Shown: positions 1 to 12,900 of the stretch, in pieces
How the letters are laid out: every line of letters begins with the position of its first letter
Position numbering within the stretch: position 1 is the stretch's first letter
Origin: Cruorifilaria tuberocauda
Taxonomy: Eukaryota; Nematoda; Chromadorea; Rhabditida; Onchocercidae
Reading direction: 5' to 3'
Length of the DNA stretch: 64,000 bases
NCBI GenBank assembly: GCA_013365365.1
Contig: JABVXU010000263.1
Location: forward strand, 1-64,000
Program-made: the position numbers and the translations under genes
The notes under the pieces: model-generated
The model's database searches: none
Told to the model about the DNA's origin: nothing
Seen by the model: only the letters and a program-made list of their open reading frames with translations

Positions 1-42
1 TGAAATCTTCATTTACTTTAAATAGTTGTAGCATAGATGCTA
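1..42 (+). repeat. Inverted repeat, left arm (matches 2063-2104)
   Basis: The reverse complement of bases 1-42 is identical to 2063-2104. The repeat holds the last codons of mGluR exon 2 (SMLQLF), its GTAAAT donor and 16 bases of intron. The match stops at position 43 against 2062, and the left arm starts exactly at the window edge. Confidence 0.95.
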
Positions 43-856
43 CCATAACAGAAACTTGACTACTGGCAGCCCCAATAACAGCTGCAACTGGATGATGTTG
101 ATAAATGGGTTTGGAACCGTCGGAGCAGTAAATCTCGTCCGCTTGCGACATTATCGTCTTAATGAATACCAACGTTTGTTCCAGTGCATACGAATCAACC
201 GAGCTAAAACCGATAACCTCGTAAATACTTTTTTGCTGGCATTCTGAATCAAAATTGTGGCGCAATGTAATGAAACAATAGATAAGTATTGGCTAGAAAA
301 TAATGCTAATGTTAAGCACTTTTTCTGTAATTTGGGCTAATTCATCTGCCTCTCATTTGAAAAACCGCAAATAAATAAATTTTCAACGAGAAGTAGGTTT
401 CGACAGAAAACAAAAGTGGATACAAATACGTACAGTGTTATCACGTTTCTCTTTTAATACCGATAACTCTTCCTTTCTGACTGCTAGCTTATTTTTTCTT
501 TTTTGCTAAGGAAGGCTTGGTCTTTCTTATTCCGGAAAGATGAATGAGATTTCACTGATGAAAGCTGAAGTTTACCATGTATCAAGAATCTGTGCACCGA
601 GCACGATGCCCGGCAAGGTTGTATTATCACTGTTAACCAAATCAAGTGCGTAGATCATTGCCTGGAGACGTTGTACACCTTGTGCTGCTTTCAGGATTCC
701 ACATTCAGAACCGTTGAGACCTGCTTCATGCACAGGGAAGAGACCTCCAAGCATTATATCACCTTTTAGAAATACCTGCCGACCAAAGACCGGTGAATTT
801 TCAACCAATAGAATGATGAAAATTAAACGTGAACAGTGAAATGGTTGAGTTAACAT
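17..856 (-). CDS. mGluR-like class C GPCR, first two coding exons (inverted relative to the rest)
   Basis: These are the N-terminal exons of a metabotropic glutamate receptor homologue, a plasma-membrane class C GPCR. Exon 1 (856-576) starts at Met with a hydrophobic signal-peptide-like stretch (residues ~10-20), then GDIMLGGLFPVHEAG and GVQRLQAMIYALD, the start of the Venus-flytrap ligand domain. The Arg of GVQRL (residue 63) aligns with the glutamate-binding Arg78 of mGluR1. Exon 2 (203-17) carries DSYALEQTLVFI and VIGAASSQVSVMVASMLQLF, including the Ser pair that contacts the amino acid. Splice signals are normal (ATG|GTAAAC; TTTTAG|CT; AAA|GTAAAT) and the phases agree. After residue 156 the frame continues in the plus-strand exon at 2438, so this block is inverted relative to the rest of the gene. 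The plus-strand reading across 56-247 is an antisense shadow. Confidence 0.88.
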
Positions 857-2062
857 ATGAATTTTTGTCTGTACTGTCGTGCTATCTTGATGCCTGCTAT
901 TCCCACTGCTGTTGTATTAGTATTAGGCTCCACATGCAAACACTGTTGTTGTTGAAACGTTGTGTATCTCAAAAAGAAACTGTGGAGCAAAGGAAGTTTC
1001 ATAAGTCAGCTTTTTATGGAAGCAATCCGTGATACCGACAGTTTATGCCGACAGTTTGGTACCACTCTTGCTGCATTCAAGATTTTCACTGAAAAATATC
1101 CAAGTTATCTGAAAATTCACCAAGCCAAATTTCGTTACATGTTCAATAAGTGAACGAAATCGTAAAAAGCAATAATGTAAGTATACAAAAATTAGATTGC
1201 AAGCGGAGAGTAATGCATGCAAACAGCTCGTTAAGAAGAAATAGTAGAGAAAACGAGGATAGAAAGATATAATAGAGTTAAAATCAAAGTTAAATGAATC
1301 TGCGCAAAATTAATTCCTCAGGAAAATATCATTAAAAAGTAGTAATAATGAAATTTCCGTGGTTCACACTTTGTTTTACTCTCTTCTTGTTATCCTCTGC
1401 TTGTTTCTTCATTTATTCTTTATTAACATTTAGGGTCGCTTTCACATCTATAATATAGAACAACATTAGACTTATTAACAAATCTTTGTCTTAAATTGGG
1501 TTAAGACTTGGAAAACATTAAATGCACACTTTTCATAACTAATAATCTCTATTTTTCATGCCGCCATTTATAAGATTCGCTGGTTTCATCAACAAAGTTA
1601 TTGCAAAACTTTTCCAATTTAAATTAAATCAATAGGTAGATCTAAAATTTTCAGCGAATACAATACGCTTGATTTCAACGTGATGACTGTTGAAAGGCGG
1701 ACTGAAAGATTGCTTGAAGCAGAAAATGGAATAGAGAGAAAGCCCTGAAATGTTAGGAAAAGGAAATCAAAATGTGATAGTATTGCAAAGTATTTAAAAC
1801 CGGTTGCTATTATTTTCGCCCAAGGTACATTTTGACATTTTAACAAAGACTTTTAGAGTCTCTGCTAAAAATATTCTCTTGAAATTGATATTCTAAAGTG
1901 TTCTGAGAGTGTAAAAAAGAAATCAGGTTGATAGCGTGGAGTTTCAATAAACTTGTTTTTTTTAGAAGTTTAAATTCCACATGAAAAAATGGGAAAAAAG
2001 TTCCAGACCGATCCATTGCTCTGATCTCTGCATGTTACAGTTGCCTCTTTCAGATAGAGCCC
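857..2062. other. Non-coding flank, likely the receptor promoter/5' region in inverted orientation
   Basis: No supported gene. Read on the minus strand it lies upstream of the receptor start codon, so it should hold the 5' UTR and promoter. Small open frames on the plus strand (829-1153) lack any recognisable protein pattern. Confidence 0.5.
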
Positions 2063-2104
2063 TAGCATCTATGCTACAACTATTTAAAGTAAATGAAGAT
2101 TTCA
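2063..2104 (+). repeat. Inverted repeat, right arm: truncated copy of mGluR exon 2 end and donor
   Basis: This is a plus-strand copy of 42 bases containing the exon 2 end and donor. Upstream of 2063 there is no receptor coding sequence, so this arm is not a functional exon on its own. Downstream (2105 onward) is the natural intron leading to exon 3 at 2438. Confidence 0.95.
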
Positions 2105-2437
2105 TTCTATGAAACAATTTCAATGATTCTGATTCTGAAAAATCGCGTTCACTCCAACTGCATCCTCCATATTTGTACTTTATCCGATGATATCAATTTT
2201 CTTGTTTTTTTTGGCTATTTGGCTTCAGCTCTGTGACTTTTCCAACTAGAACGACTTATTTCAAATCATAATCTAATAGTTAATTAATATAATTATTTTT
2301 TTGATGCCATAGCCACCCCAAAACCAAAATTAACTTATTATTATTCGTACTAATATTTTGCATTATATCCCTCAACTACTTGTTAATTAAGCTAAAATCC
2401 GCAAGGAAAAATAAACGGTTACCAACTCGTATTTCAG

Positions 2438-5400
2438 GTACCTCAAATAAGTTATTCTTCAACAGGCAGTGAGCTTAGCGAGAAACCAAGGTTTGTTAGA
2501 GTCAAACAAATATCTCGCCTAAATGAAAATTTGAAATAATAGAATTCTTTTAAAAAGCTTCTAATTCAAATATGAACATTGAAGTGTTACAGATTTGCTT
2601 ATTTTTCACGTGTGGTACCACCAGATAATTTACAAGCCACTGCTATGGCACATGTGGTAAGTTGATAATGGATATCGGTTCCGAAAACTGTTTCAACCAA
2701 CAAGGCATTCTAATCATAAATTTTCCACGCCAGCGTTGCAAAAAACTAATCTTTCGATAGCTAATTTGTCAAAAAAGTAACGGAAGGAGGCAATCCACTA
2801 CATGGCTTAACGAGTCATTATTTCATGTCCTTAACAAAAAACATAAGTAAGTGGAATATTAGGTCTCGGCATTAGGTTGGACTTATGTTCATGCGATCGC
2901 TATAACCGGAGCTTACGGCGAACGAGGGATCGATTCTTTTCGTACTGTAGCTGCTGAGCTTGGCATATGTATTGATGGTGACGTCCATAAAATTAATCGA
3001 CGATGGACAGATATTCAATTCAAGTTAGTTCCGCTATTGCTAATTCTTCATACCTTTTCGAAGATTCATTAACTCTTTTTGCTTCCCAGTTTAGCATTCA
3101 TTCAAAATTTATTTTAATACTCACTTTTCTGGATTTGTTTATTTTTTGCAGACTTCTCATTATTTTTTTCCAGAGAGCTTTTCTTTAAAATGAAATATAT
3201 GAAAAAGGCGCGTGGTGTTGTAATGTTTGTTGATGAGGACCAACTAAGGCGAATGCTCTCAAGTTTAGATGATATCAGGCGCGAGGATCCAACTTTTGAT
3301 AATTATTTTTGGTAGCTTATAAATTTTTTGTCAGCTCGGTACACGTGAGAAAGAAAGCATACATTCTTATGCTTAACGAAAAATCGAGTTATTAATTAAC
3401 TACAGCGGAAAAGTTAGTCCTAGGATTATACTCACCTCTGTTGAAGAAGTAAAAGTCATAATACTTATCAGACTGCGGCAACTTCAAATCAAATTTGAGG
3501 GAAATTCGAGTGAATAATGAAAATTGAATGATTCATCTATAAGCTAAAAACAAAGTAATACTGTTGAGATGATTGGTGCTGTCGAAATTAGTGAAATTTT
3601 AAAGCAAACGCAGAGTGTTAGTCATATTAGGATAAAATCATTGAAGTGAGGTGAAGATATTTGACATAGAAAAGGAATTAAGTTTTGATATTACATGTGC
3701 CCAATGAAATTTTATTCGTTAGAATAATATCATCAAGAGAATGATAAATTTGGCTAAAAATTATATAAAAATAATAAGGAAAGAAATGATACTTAGGTGG
3801 ATTGCTAGTGATTCTTGGGGCATCAAACAATCTGTTATAACGGGCTATGAAACAATGGCCAGTGGAGCAGTAACAATCTCACCTGATCTTAAAGTTGTGC
3901 CAGGTTTGAAAATATTATTTCATTTGAAAGCGTATGTTGTAAAAAATCCTAGGTACATTACTGGATTATTGGAAAATTCATTAACTAAATTGAGAATCCT
4001 AATCAGTGAGGCTGGATCAGACTAGAAGGGAAGTTTTGAACTCTTTATATCAGCTGGTTAGGTTGTATAAAGAATTTTGAGACTACCTTTTTTCATCTAT
4101 ATTATCTATATATATAAGACAACTTAGACGAAATATTTTATCAGTGTTTAGTTCGTATCATTTTCTTTTTTCTCTTTTTCTTGAATAACAAACTTCATGT
4201 TTCATTTGTTTGCGTTACTATTAACTAAAATAAGTATTTGACTTATTTTTGCATCTCATAAATTCTATGTCTGCTTTCACTTAATTATTTGAAGCTTAAT
4301 TTTATAGCTAGTTTCTTATCAACACAGAAAGGTAATAAATCAATTTAGTTGAATGCAGTATAATTATTGTCGATCATAATTTCTTATGTACTGGTAACCT
4401 CCAAATTTCTTTAATTTGAAATGAATAAAATGTAACCTTTTCAAATCTTTAGTTAGTGTTTTCCTCAACATTCATGATTTAATTTTCCTTAAAATAAAAT
4501 CAAATCTTGCATTTAGATTTCGACAGATATTTCACAAAGTTACGGCCATCAAACACATTTCTCCGTGAGTACTGGGAGTTAATTAATTGTACCGACGAGT
4601 ACATTAATTTCGGAGAATGTTTCGCGAAGCGCGGTATTACTTTCAAACAAGAAGCTTACGTACCATTTGTTATCGATGCGGTAAATGTTGTTGCTAGGGC
4701 TCTTCATCAATACATACAGGTATTATATAACTCAAAATGATGCAGCTTTGGGCATAATCAGAAAGCTTTGCAGCTGAGTTTCTTTTAGTTCATAAAGTCC
4801 TTGATTAGAGAGAATAAGCTTTAGTAAGAAATTTCTGTTACCAACTGTTATTGCAAATAATTAGAACTCAAAAGGTTGAAAAATCAGTTTGATAAGCAGT
4901 CTATTCTTGCTTTGTGCAAATATAAGGATTTGATGCCCTGTAGATATTATAGGCAACCTGTTCATCACTGAACTTCAGTAATTGCAATGTTTCCGAAATC
5001 AGCTTCGATGGCGCGCGATTGCAAAGTTATTACAGGAATGTTTCAATCGCTCGTAAGATTTAGTATTACAGTAGGAAAACAAAAGCATTTGTCAGAAGTA
5101 GTTTGTCGATAGTAAATTTTGGCTGATTTCATTTTTTCCTTCAAAAGAAGACTAAAGTTTGAATTCACATTTCGTTTTAAGATTTTCATGCTTATGATTA
5201 GTATAGCTGGTGTTTCACCGCATATTGACGCAAACGGTGATGGAATTGGGAATTATAATATTTATCAATTAAATGATATGGGATATTATCAAAATGTTGG
5301 CAAGTGGACTGCTGGCAAGAAACTCGATTTAAATGTTCGACGCGTTAGGTTGCCAATAGCAATTTGATTATAATTAGATCTCTCCTTAAAAAGGCAAAAC

Positions 5401-8400
5401 ATTTCAGGATCTGGAAATTCGTAAATTCAAATTTTAGATTTGAAAATTATCATGAACTTTCAGAAAAGGTCTAAAGAGATGGGATGGTTTACTGCCATTG
5501 TCAGTGTGTAGCACAAATTGTCCACGAGGATATTATCGTGCTTATCAGGACCAGAATTGCTGTTGGACTTGCATACCTTGCGATGTTGCGACGTCTATTA
5601 TCATCAATGAAACAAGGTGAAAAAAGAATGTTTAATTCCAGAGGAGTTTCAATGCTATCTATTTAAACAACAAAATGCTTCTATAGAAACCGAATGGAAA
5701 TGATAGTGAAATTCAAAAGATGAGAAGCTCCGAACCCTAAGATTTTTGTTTGTTTTTATTTGAAGCTTATTCTTCAAATTTGTTTCAAGGTAAATTATGA
5801 GATTGATTTACAGTTGTGTCCAGTGTCCGTTAGGTTATGCACCTAATGAAGACTTGGTTGCATGCAAACTAATACCACCGACAACGTTGGAATATGATAG
5901 CCCGTGGGTGGTCCTACCAGCCATATATTCTACACTTGGCATAGCGGCAACACTTTTCGTCGTTGTAGTAATTTTTTCCTTCTGTTTTCGAGAATTTAAA
6001 TTTAAAGCTTAAAAACTTTAGCAACTATTCAAGCCGGAAGCACATTGAAATATTCTCAATTGATTGTAATTTTTGGAAAAAAAAAACGATTTCAGACTAG
6101 TCTGTTATTTTGACTTTCAGGATTGGCGCTTTTCTGAAATCACTAAGTTTGGCTCTTTATAATTAAAGAAAATTTAATTTTTAAATGTTATATGCTGAAA
6201 TACTTTCAATATTACAAAATTAAGATTGAATTTAATTGAAATTAACTAATATTAATTTTTTCAACAGGTATTTATTAGATATAGCAACACACCTATTATA
6301 ATGGCATCTGGCCGTGAACTATGCTACTTCATGTTGGGTGGAATTTTTTTGTGCTACTTAGTAACTTTCATTCTTGTATCTAAGCCAAGCATGGCAATAT
6401 GTGCAGCATCGAGGATCCTTATTGGCTTATCGATGTCTGCCATTTATGCTGCCATATTAACCAAAACAAATCTTCTGGCCAGAATATTTTTGATGCAAAG
6501 TGTAGGGCGCCTTGATTGCATCGTGCCCAGTGCGCAGGTTTCATCTTTTTGAATTTCATGCCTGACTTATTCAATGTTTTCATGTGAAAAGACTGAAAAC
6601 GAAATGATTAAAAATCAATTAGCAAATTTGCCATGTAAAATTCTTTATTATATCTGCTGCAAATTTAAGATTTTTACAAACATGCTTCAATTTCAATGCA
6701 GAGTTTATTTAACTTCAAAGTCCGAAAAAATTCAGTAATAAGTTCACGTTATTTCAGATAGCAATGTGTTTTGGCATTGTATCCATACAGTTAATCGGTT
6801 CTTTAGTGTGGCTGGTTATTGACCCCCCAGGTACAGATGTCTTATTTCCGTCACGAAAAGAAACAGTTTTGACCTGTAAAGCCAGAGCTTCTCATTTGCT
6901 GATCTCATTACTGTACAACATGTTTTTGATCATCGCTTGTACATTGTATGCCTTCAAAACGAGGAAAATCCCGGAAAATTTCAACGAAACAAGATTAATT
7001 GGTTTCACAATGTATAGTACGAGCATTTTGTGGCTTTCTTTTGGTTAGTTTTTACACTTTTTGTAATACTTGCTAGCAATTCACATTGCAATGCATTCAT
7101 GCCAGAAATCCACATTGCATTGACTTGACCTGACTTCAAATTCACTTTACTTTCATATTGGAATTGTGCCATTACAAATACGAGTTCATATAAATTTAAG
7201 TGAGCTTATATCTTTTCTTTCCAGGGCCAATTTACTTTGCGACACAGAATAATTTCAAGGTAACGCAGTTTTTAATTACTGATTTTGAATGAAGCTGTGC
7301 TGCATTTGCATGGTTTTTAAACGGTATGTGTTTTCACCTGTCATGCTGCATGTTCATTTTTTTGTCTTCGAAAGTAGCCAGTTTTGTTTGGTTCAAAGGG
7401 ACTAATCTTTTGGCTTAATTCTTGAAAACCGATTACCGCACAATCAATGATCTAGCCGCTTCCATAGCACAACCTATCGTTAACTAAAACTTACATATAC
7501 CTTTTATAATAATTTTGCATATTTCTAGTTTAGATTATTGTACTAAATGGGGTTTTTTAATGAGAATATTTTGGACTATTAGTCAGTCATTTTATAACAA
7601 TTGATAGTGCAAGGTTGTTATTTCAATTGAAACCATGTTTCAATCGACAGGCTCAAGTATTTGCAAAAATCCACCAGGTCGTGAGGTGAAGTTTTGCTGG
7701 AGGGGCGATTCGTCCTGCCAAGCCGTCTTGTGTGTCACTCCGTCTGATACATTGGCGCTGGTTTTATCTCATGATGTAGTCGTCGAAATAACACTACACA
7801 AGCATATCCGTGTTTGTCACATCGGAGGAGTTGCGGCGACTATTTGCAGTGGCGGACGAGTCGCTGCTGTGCATCATCCATCCACTGAAATTGTCCAACA
7901 AGAGACACAAGTAAGTAAGTCATCAAGGATTTTTCTGGCCAACATTTTCGCAAAATGACTCACCAAAAACATATGGATGGAAAAACAAAACCTATGTTGC
8001 AATCAGCTTCAGGTGCTGTTCGACACGGTACAAGGTCCGCGGGTCCGAGCTACCAGCGATACTGTCCATGTATTTGGCGTGAAAGGAAGTGATCCATCAG
8101 TGCGAGTGCATTCTATAACGAATCATGAAGTTATAACCCATGAAAATTTGTCCGTGGCAGTGGATAAATTTTGTTTACGTCGCGATATCGATGCTACAGT
8201 TGCGCTATTTCTAGAAGATAATGGTAGTAGTGATGTGGTTGGAATCTACGATGATAAGCATGAACGATGCATGCTAGCAGCCCGTCAGGCAATTGTAGAT
8301 CAGAAGGATAATCAGCTTAGTGCGATGATCCAAGGGGTTAAGGTGAAACATGATATGAACAATGGTGATACGCGAATTTATTGTGGACGCAATTTCATCT

Positions 8401-9957
8401 CTCTACGTGTAGCCACGCATGCATTGACGCTACATTCCCCTTGGGTTGACATTAATGTTGACCGCTGGGCACGTACACGTCTCCGTCGAGGTGAACAAAT
8501 CATTGAAACAGTTAACAGTCGCTTGCAAATCAGTCAGAACAATATGCATGCGGATTTCGCCTTAAGCCCTCTTGAATCCGTTGACGATTCGTCGTCATCA
8601 AATGAACGGAAGGACGATGACCTCTAAGTTCATTGCTTCTACCCATTGAAAATCCACCGCATTGCTCATTTGCGTCAATAGTAAATATAAGGTAGATCTG
8701 AAGTGGTTGCATGCGTGTGTGTGATATATCATTTATGTACTGCATGTCTCTTCAAACTGCACAGTAAATTTGCATGTCTTGAGATTGTACTGCAGATAAA
8801 AGGAACTAAATGTGATAAGGGTTTACTAGACCTAAAATTAATGGGTTCAGGTTCAAGATATCCTCATCTGAGATGAAATTTAAATGTCGCTTTCTACTCA
8901 TACAGTGGCTGATGTTGCAACTGTTTCTCGTACTTTCGTTATCAAGTAAAGATTTTGCTCCGTAATATTTGCTTTGATAAGCTGATGGGTATAATCGTGC
9001 AGAAAATCGGAAATCACCGGCTAATTTCTTAGATCAAAGCACTCTCCTATCTCACGAAAAAGAGATTAGCAACGTATTTTGAGTAGTGAAAGAAAAGTTA
9101 TCAGACAGAAAGTTGATAAACACAGGTTGAGGGATCGGGATGAATAAATTTTAAAACAAGTGAAACTTCTTACGTCGCTCCTTACTGCCACGTACAAAGC
9201 AATAGCACAGTTGAATTATTCATCATTCATATTTGGTAGCATTCGTTTTGCTTTTTAAATTTGAGGATACAATTTGTCCTTATAGATACAAATGACAAGT
9301 TTGTGCATGTGCATTTCGATGAGCGCTACTGTAGCACTGTGTTGCTTTTTTGCGCCAAAAGTATATATTGCCATATGTCAACCATATAAAAATGTTCGGA
9401 TGCGACAAAGTGCTGTTGGTAGTTTGGTCAACCAGCAAATGAGGTTTATGAGGTATTTCAAATTTATTTAAAAAGTCGCATCAATGATTGAATTGAATTC
9501 CATCATGGTTGTTACTTGAACGGTTGTATTCTTTCATATATCTTGCCAAATTTCAGTCAAATAGCCACGACGACAGCACCAAACAATAGCACTGTTTCAA
9601 CATCTGTGATTGATTGCTCGTCCTATCCGCACTTTGCATCCTGCAACATTGTTCAGGGTAAATTTCTCTTTTCTTCTTCTACCTTTGCATTCGTTATTCG
9701 AAGCATTTTCTACGTCTTCGTACTAGGCAATTTTCTTACATGCCAATGTGTTAGGTGATTTCATTACTTTTAATTGATATTTTAATTTTAATAGGAAAAG
9801 CAAATTTCCAAAAATTTCAAATGAAAGATTAATAGTTAATACTCAGGGCTTCAGCAGAAAAGATTTCTATAGCCTCGAGTCAGATTACCCAACAGTACGG
9901 AACCGTCTCTTCGATCAGGATCAAGAAATTTCCTTCCATATGCAGCGTAAAAAGTGA
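2438..9957 (+). CDS. mGluR-like class C GPCR, exons 3-18 (ligand domain, Cys-rich domain, 7TM, tail)
   Basis: Exons: 2438-2490, 2593-2656, 2863-3023, 3174-3311, 3797-3903, 4517-4719, 4953-5052, 5207-~5348, 5464-5616, 5814-5967, 6268-6537, 6758-7043, 7225-7259, 9286-9443, 9557-9657, 9836-9957. With the two inverted exons this gives 905 codons including TGA, in one frame throughout. Ligand domain: PQISYSST (residues ~158-165), FSRVVPPDN, ITGAYGERGIDSF (Tyr213), IASDSWG (Asp300), FDRYF. Cys-rich domain: residues ~480-545 (SVCSTNCPRGYY, CCWTCIPC). The 7TM region starts near residue 560 with the class C signatures ASGREL, CAASRILIGLSMSAIYAA and KTNLLARIF; TM6-7 follow in the 9286 exon (APKVYIAICQPYKNVR). 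The cytoplasmic tail is short (about 80 residues) with no Homer-type PPxxF motif seen. It would couple to G proteins at neurons. The donor of the 5207 exon is weak and was chosen by phase. It resembles the nematode mgl family; the subtype was not resolved. Confidence 0.93.
7635..8627 (+). CDS. Unrecognised two-exon protein nested in an mGluR intron
   Basis: Two exons, 7635-7910 and 8013-8627, join in phase 0 across a 102-bp intron (ACACAA|GTAAGT ... GCTTCAG|GTG) to give 296 residues ending at TAA. No family was recognised. Exon 1 contains PGREVKFCWRGD, CVTPSDTLALVLSHDVVVEI and HIRVCHIGGVAATICSGGR, a beta-rich, Cys-containing pattern. Exon 2 runs open for 205 codons and is richer in G+C than its surroundings (VLFDTVQGPRVRATSDTVHVFG, DIDATVALFLEDNG, SPWVDINVDRWARTRLRRG). 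It ends in an acidic, Ser-rich tail. No signal peptide or membrane segment is visible. It lies wholly within the receptor intron 7260-9285, on the same strand, but cannot be spliced into the receptor. The start is uncertain: CGACAG|GCTC just inside the first exon could be an acceptor for an upstream or trans-spliced leader exon. Confidence 0.72.
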
Positions 9958-12900
9958 TAACAATGATACCGGCAGTCACGGAAAACCATCACTCATGCAA
10001 ACAATATTTCTGCATCAGTACTCCGACGGTGAACTCGCTAAAGGAACTATTATGTACCAAAATAATACCGAATTATTTTTTGAAAAACTTTTTGTCAATT
10101 GCGATGTTACCTTCCTTTAACTTAGTTTTCTCACTGAATAAATTTAGTAAGCTCTCCACTGATTCAAGCCTCCTCTGATATTTCACTCAATTTTTGGGTG
10201 ATTCCGATTCATGCCTATTCTATTTCCATTCTGATTATTCTTTACAATATTATGGTCGAGTTTACTTTTATGTGAGCCGTCTAATTACAATTTAGTCCTT
10301 TTTTTATTATTTCAATTTAAAAGTTTTAAATAATTCCTAATTGCAAAATCCTGAAAATAATCGTTTTTTTAAGGACGGACAATTTTTGCTTTGCTGACAC
10401 AAAACTTTGAATTAAATTAAATTATTAGGTTAGGAATATACTTCTAGTTGATGAAGTCTATTTCATCTATTTCAGCCCTTTTTTTATGAAGAGAATTTGG
10501 AAGTGATTAAATGATTATGATTTGTAAAGTTTTTCTAGATAAAGTGAAACATCCTCTAAAAGAAACTTATCTTCAGAAAGTATAGTAAAATAATTCTGTA
10601 ATTTAGACGTATGAAATATTCAGGTAAAGTTACTAAAACTTAAATCACATTAAACATTCTATTTAATAACGACCTGAATTACGAAATTTTTTCTGGAATT
10701 TACTGAGGCACATGAAATTGCAGACAATTCTTGTTAGAAAAAGTAAAAGACTTATTTTGCTCGGGGTTCGTAAATCATGAAATTACAACAAAGGCTTTTG
10801 TCAATTATTTTACGGTCCAGAAATAACTTGTTGTAGAACTGGAAATCTGGTATTCCTCCATTTCAGAACCATTTATTTCCGGATAACTGTGCAGTCTCAC
10901 TCATATTCAACGTACGTTATTTGCTGAAAGTGCTATGAAAGGTGAAAATTCAGAGAAAGGAAATATAGCCTCTGGGTAAATTGATGTCGAATGATCTGTA
11001 CAAATAATATATAAATCACGTAATGATAACGTTATAAGGAAGGAAATAATGGCTTGCGACATTTCAAAGTTTTGAATTCTTTGCTTACCAAAAGTATCAA
11101 ATTCTCGAAAAGCTTTTGGATTTTAAATTACAAAAAAACTACTCCAATTCAATGCCACCAATCATGCCACCAGCACATCATTTGCATACTTACTTACAAA
11201 TATGGATAAAGCCTCAAACACCAACAGATCCAATCTCAATTTTTGTTCAATGCCAAGTCCAATAAGAAACAACGAGTACCTTTTACAAACATTACTATAC
11301 AATAAGGTATCAAAAATGTACCTGACATTTGGTTCGTTTTCATTTTTCATAATTATTGTCCCATTCTTCACGTTCATCGCTTCTGTTACAGACTGAATTC
11401 TTGATTTCAACTTTCTCGCTGATTCCAACTTGACGATACTCTTTCCTCCGTTAGTTATCTATTTCATTTGATCTCAAATTTCTTTCTTCATACTAGAATT
11501 GAGGTGTTATTCCGGTAAGATTCCGTTCATAACTTTCAATTTATATCCGAATTTTAATTTTGCGCCTTTCTAATTGATCTTATAAAAATTCAGATATTCC
11601 CTGAAAGTATGTTTAGGCAATGCATATTAATTTTCCGAACTAAATTTGATAATTAATTGATTCGAGTCGCTCAAATTATCAAATTTTTTTGTACTTTATG
11701 AACTAGGTTCTGAATTAAATACGAAATGTTAATAAAATAATTAATAAAACGTAGATAAATGAGCATTTCATTTATGAGTACTTTTACTTCGATGTATTTA
11801 TTTTCATAAATGTATAATTTAGTTCAAGTTATAATTAAAAGACAATTAAGGAAACGATAGGATCTATTTTTTACAAATTAAATGAGATTTCTTTTTTTCA
11901 TCTCAAAAAGAATAAGCTTCAGCTATTTCAAAGAACGTTTTTTCCTCGGCAAAGAAAAAGGTAATTAGCATTGTTTTCTTAGGGCAACGGTACACTCTTC
12001 AACAATGAATATTACTGTTCGGTTGAGTTGAAAAGTTTTGCAACTAAACGAATATCCCTCCTCGTTCCTTGTTTTCCTCAAATAACCAAGCTTTTTCTTG
12101 ATCTTACATTCCTCTCTTTTCCGCAAGTAATAAGACTAAACGAACAAACAATATGAAAGTAAATAATTAACAGATACCAGCTATATAGATTCAAGAAAAA
12201 AGAAGGAAAGGCCTTAATTAAAAGCTAAATGCAAATCCATTAAAACGATGCAATGATAAATTTTCATCCTCACCCAAAAAAGGTATTTCGCTCCAATCTT
12301 TTTACTAGAATGATTGAGATAACCCTTTGATAATATATTCTGATAGACAGACAATTTTGCATTTGAAAATATAATAAGAAAAAAGGAACGGTGTTAAGAT
12401 GTTGATATTATTTTTCAATGATAATTTTTGTAAAATTTTCATACTTCTAACTACTGTTTAAGAAAGTTGAAACCTAATTTTCGTTACTATAATCGTATCA
12501 GTAAATTGATTTTGCAATCAAGAAGTCTAACTCTCACTGGAAAATTGAAAAAACTTCCTGCGTAATTCTAAGCTTAAAGCGAATTTAGAACTTAAAATGA
12601 CAAAAAAGCATGTAAAAATCATGCGGGTTAAACAAGATTAGTCGAATTTGCAGGAAGTAAGCTAAAGCTTAACATTATAACATTCAACACAGTTTATAAG
12701 AAGGCCTCAACAACCACTTTGTGAGATTTTTTTCCCTTTCTTCAGCGAATTTCTATTTACTAATTATTCAGTTAAGGCCTTTAAAAAACAAAGTAATCGA
12801 AAGCTTGAGTGAATAAATCATCGCCGTAGAACAAATCTTTGTTACCAAGTTTGATGAAAATGCTTGTATAAAAATTTTTCTCAATAGAAATGTTTTCAAT

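Noticed and set aside
56..247. Plus-strand open frame of 63 codons
   Set aside because: It is antisense to mGluR exon 2, which has clear family motifs on the minus strand.
829..1153. Plus-strand open frames beside the receptor start
   Set aside because: No recognisable protein pattern; they overlap or flank the minus-strand first exon.
2063..2104. A separate exon of a second receptor copy
   Set aside because: Only 42 bases match and the coding sequence stops abruptly upstream, so it is one arm of the inverted repeat and not a duplicate gene.
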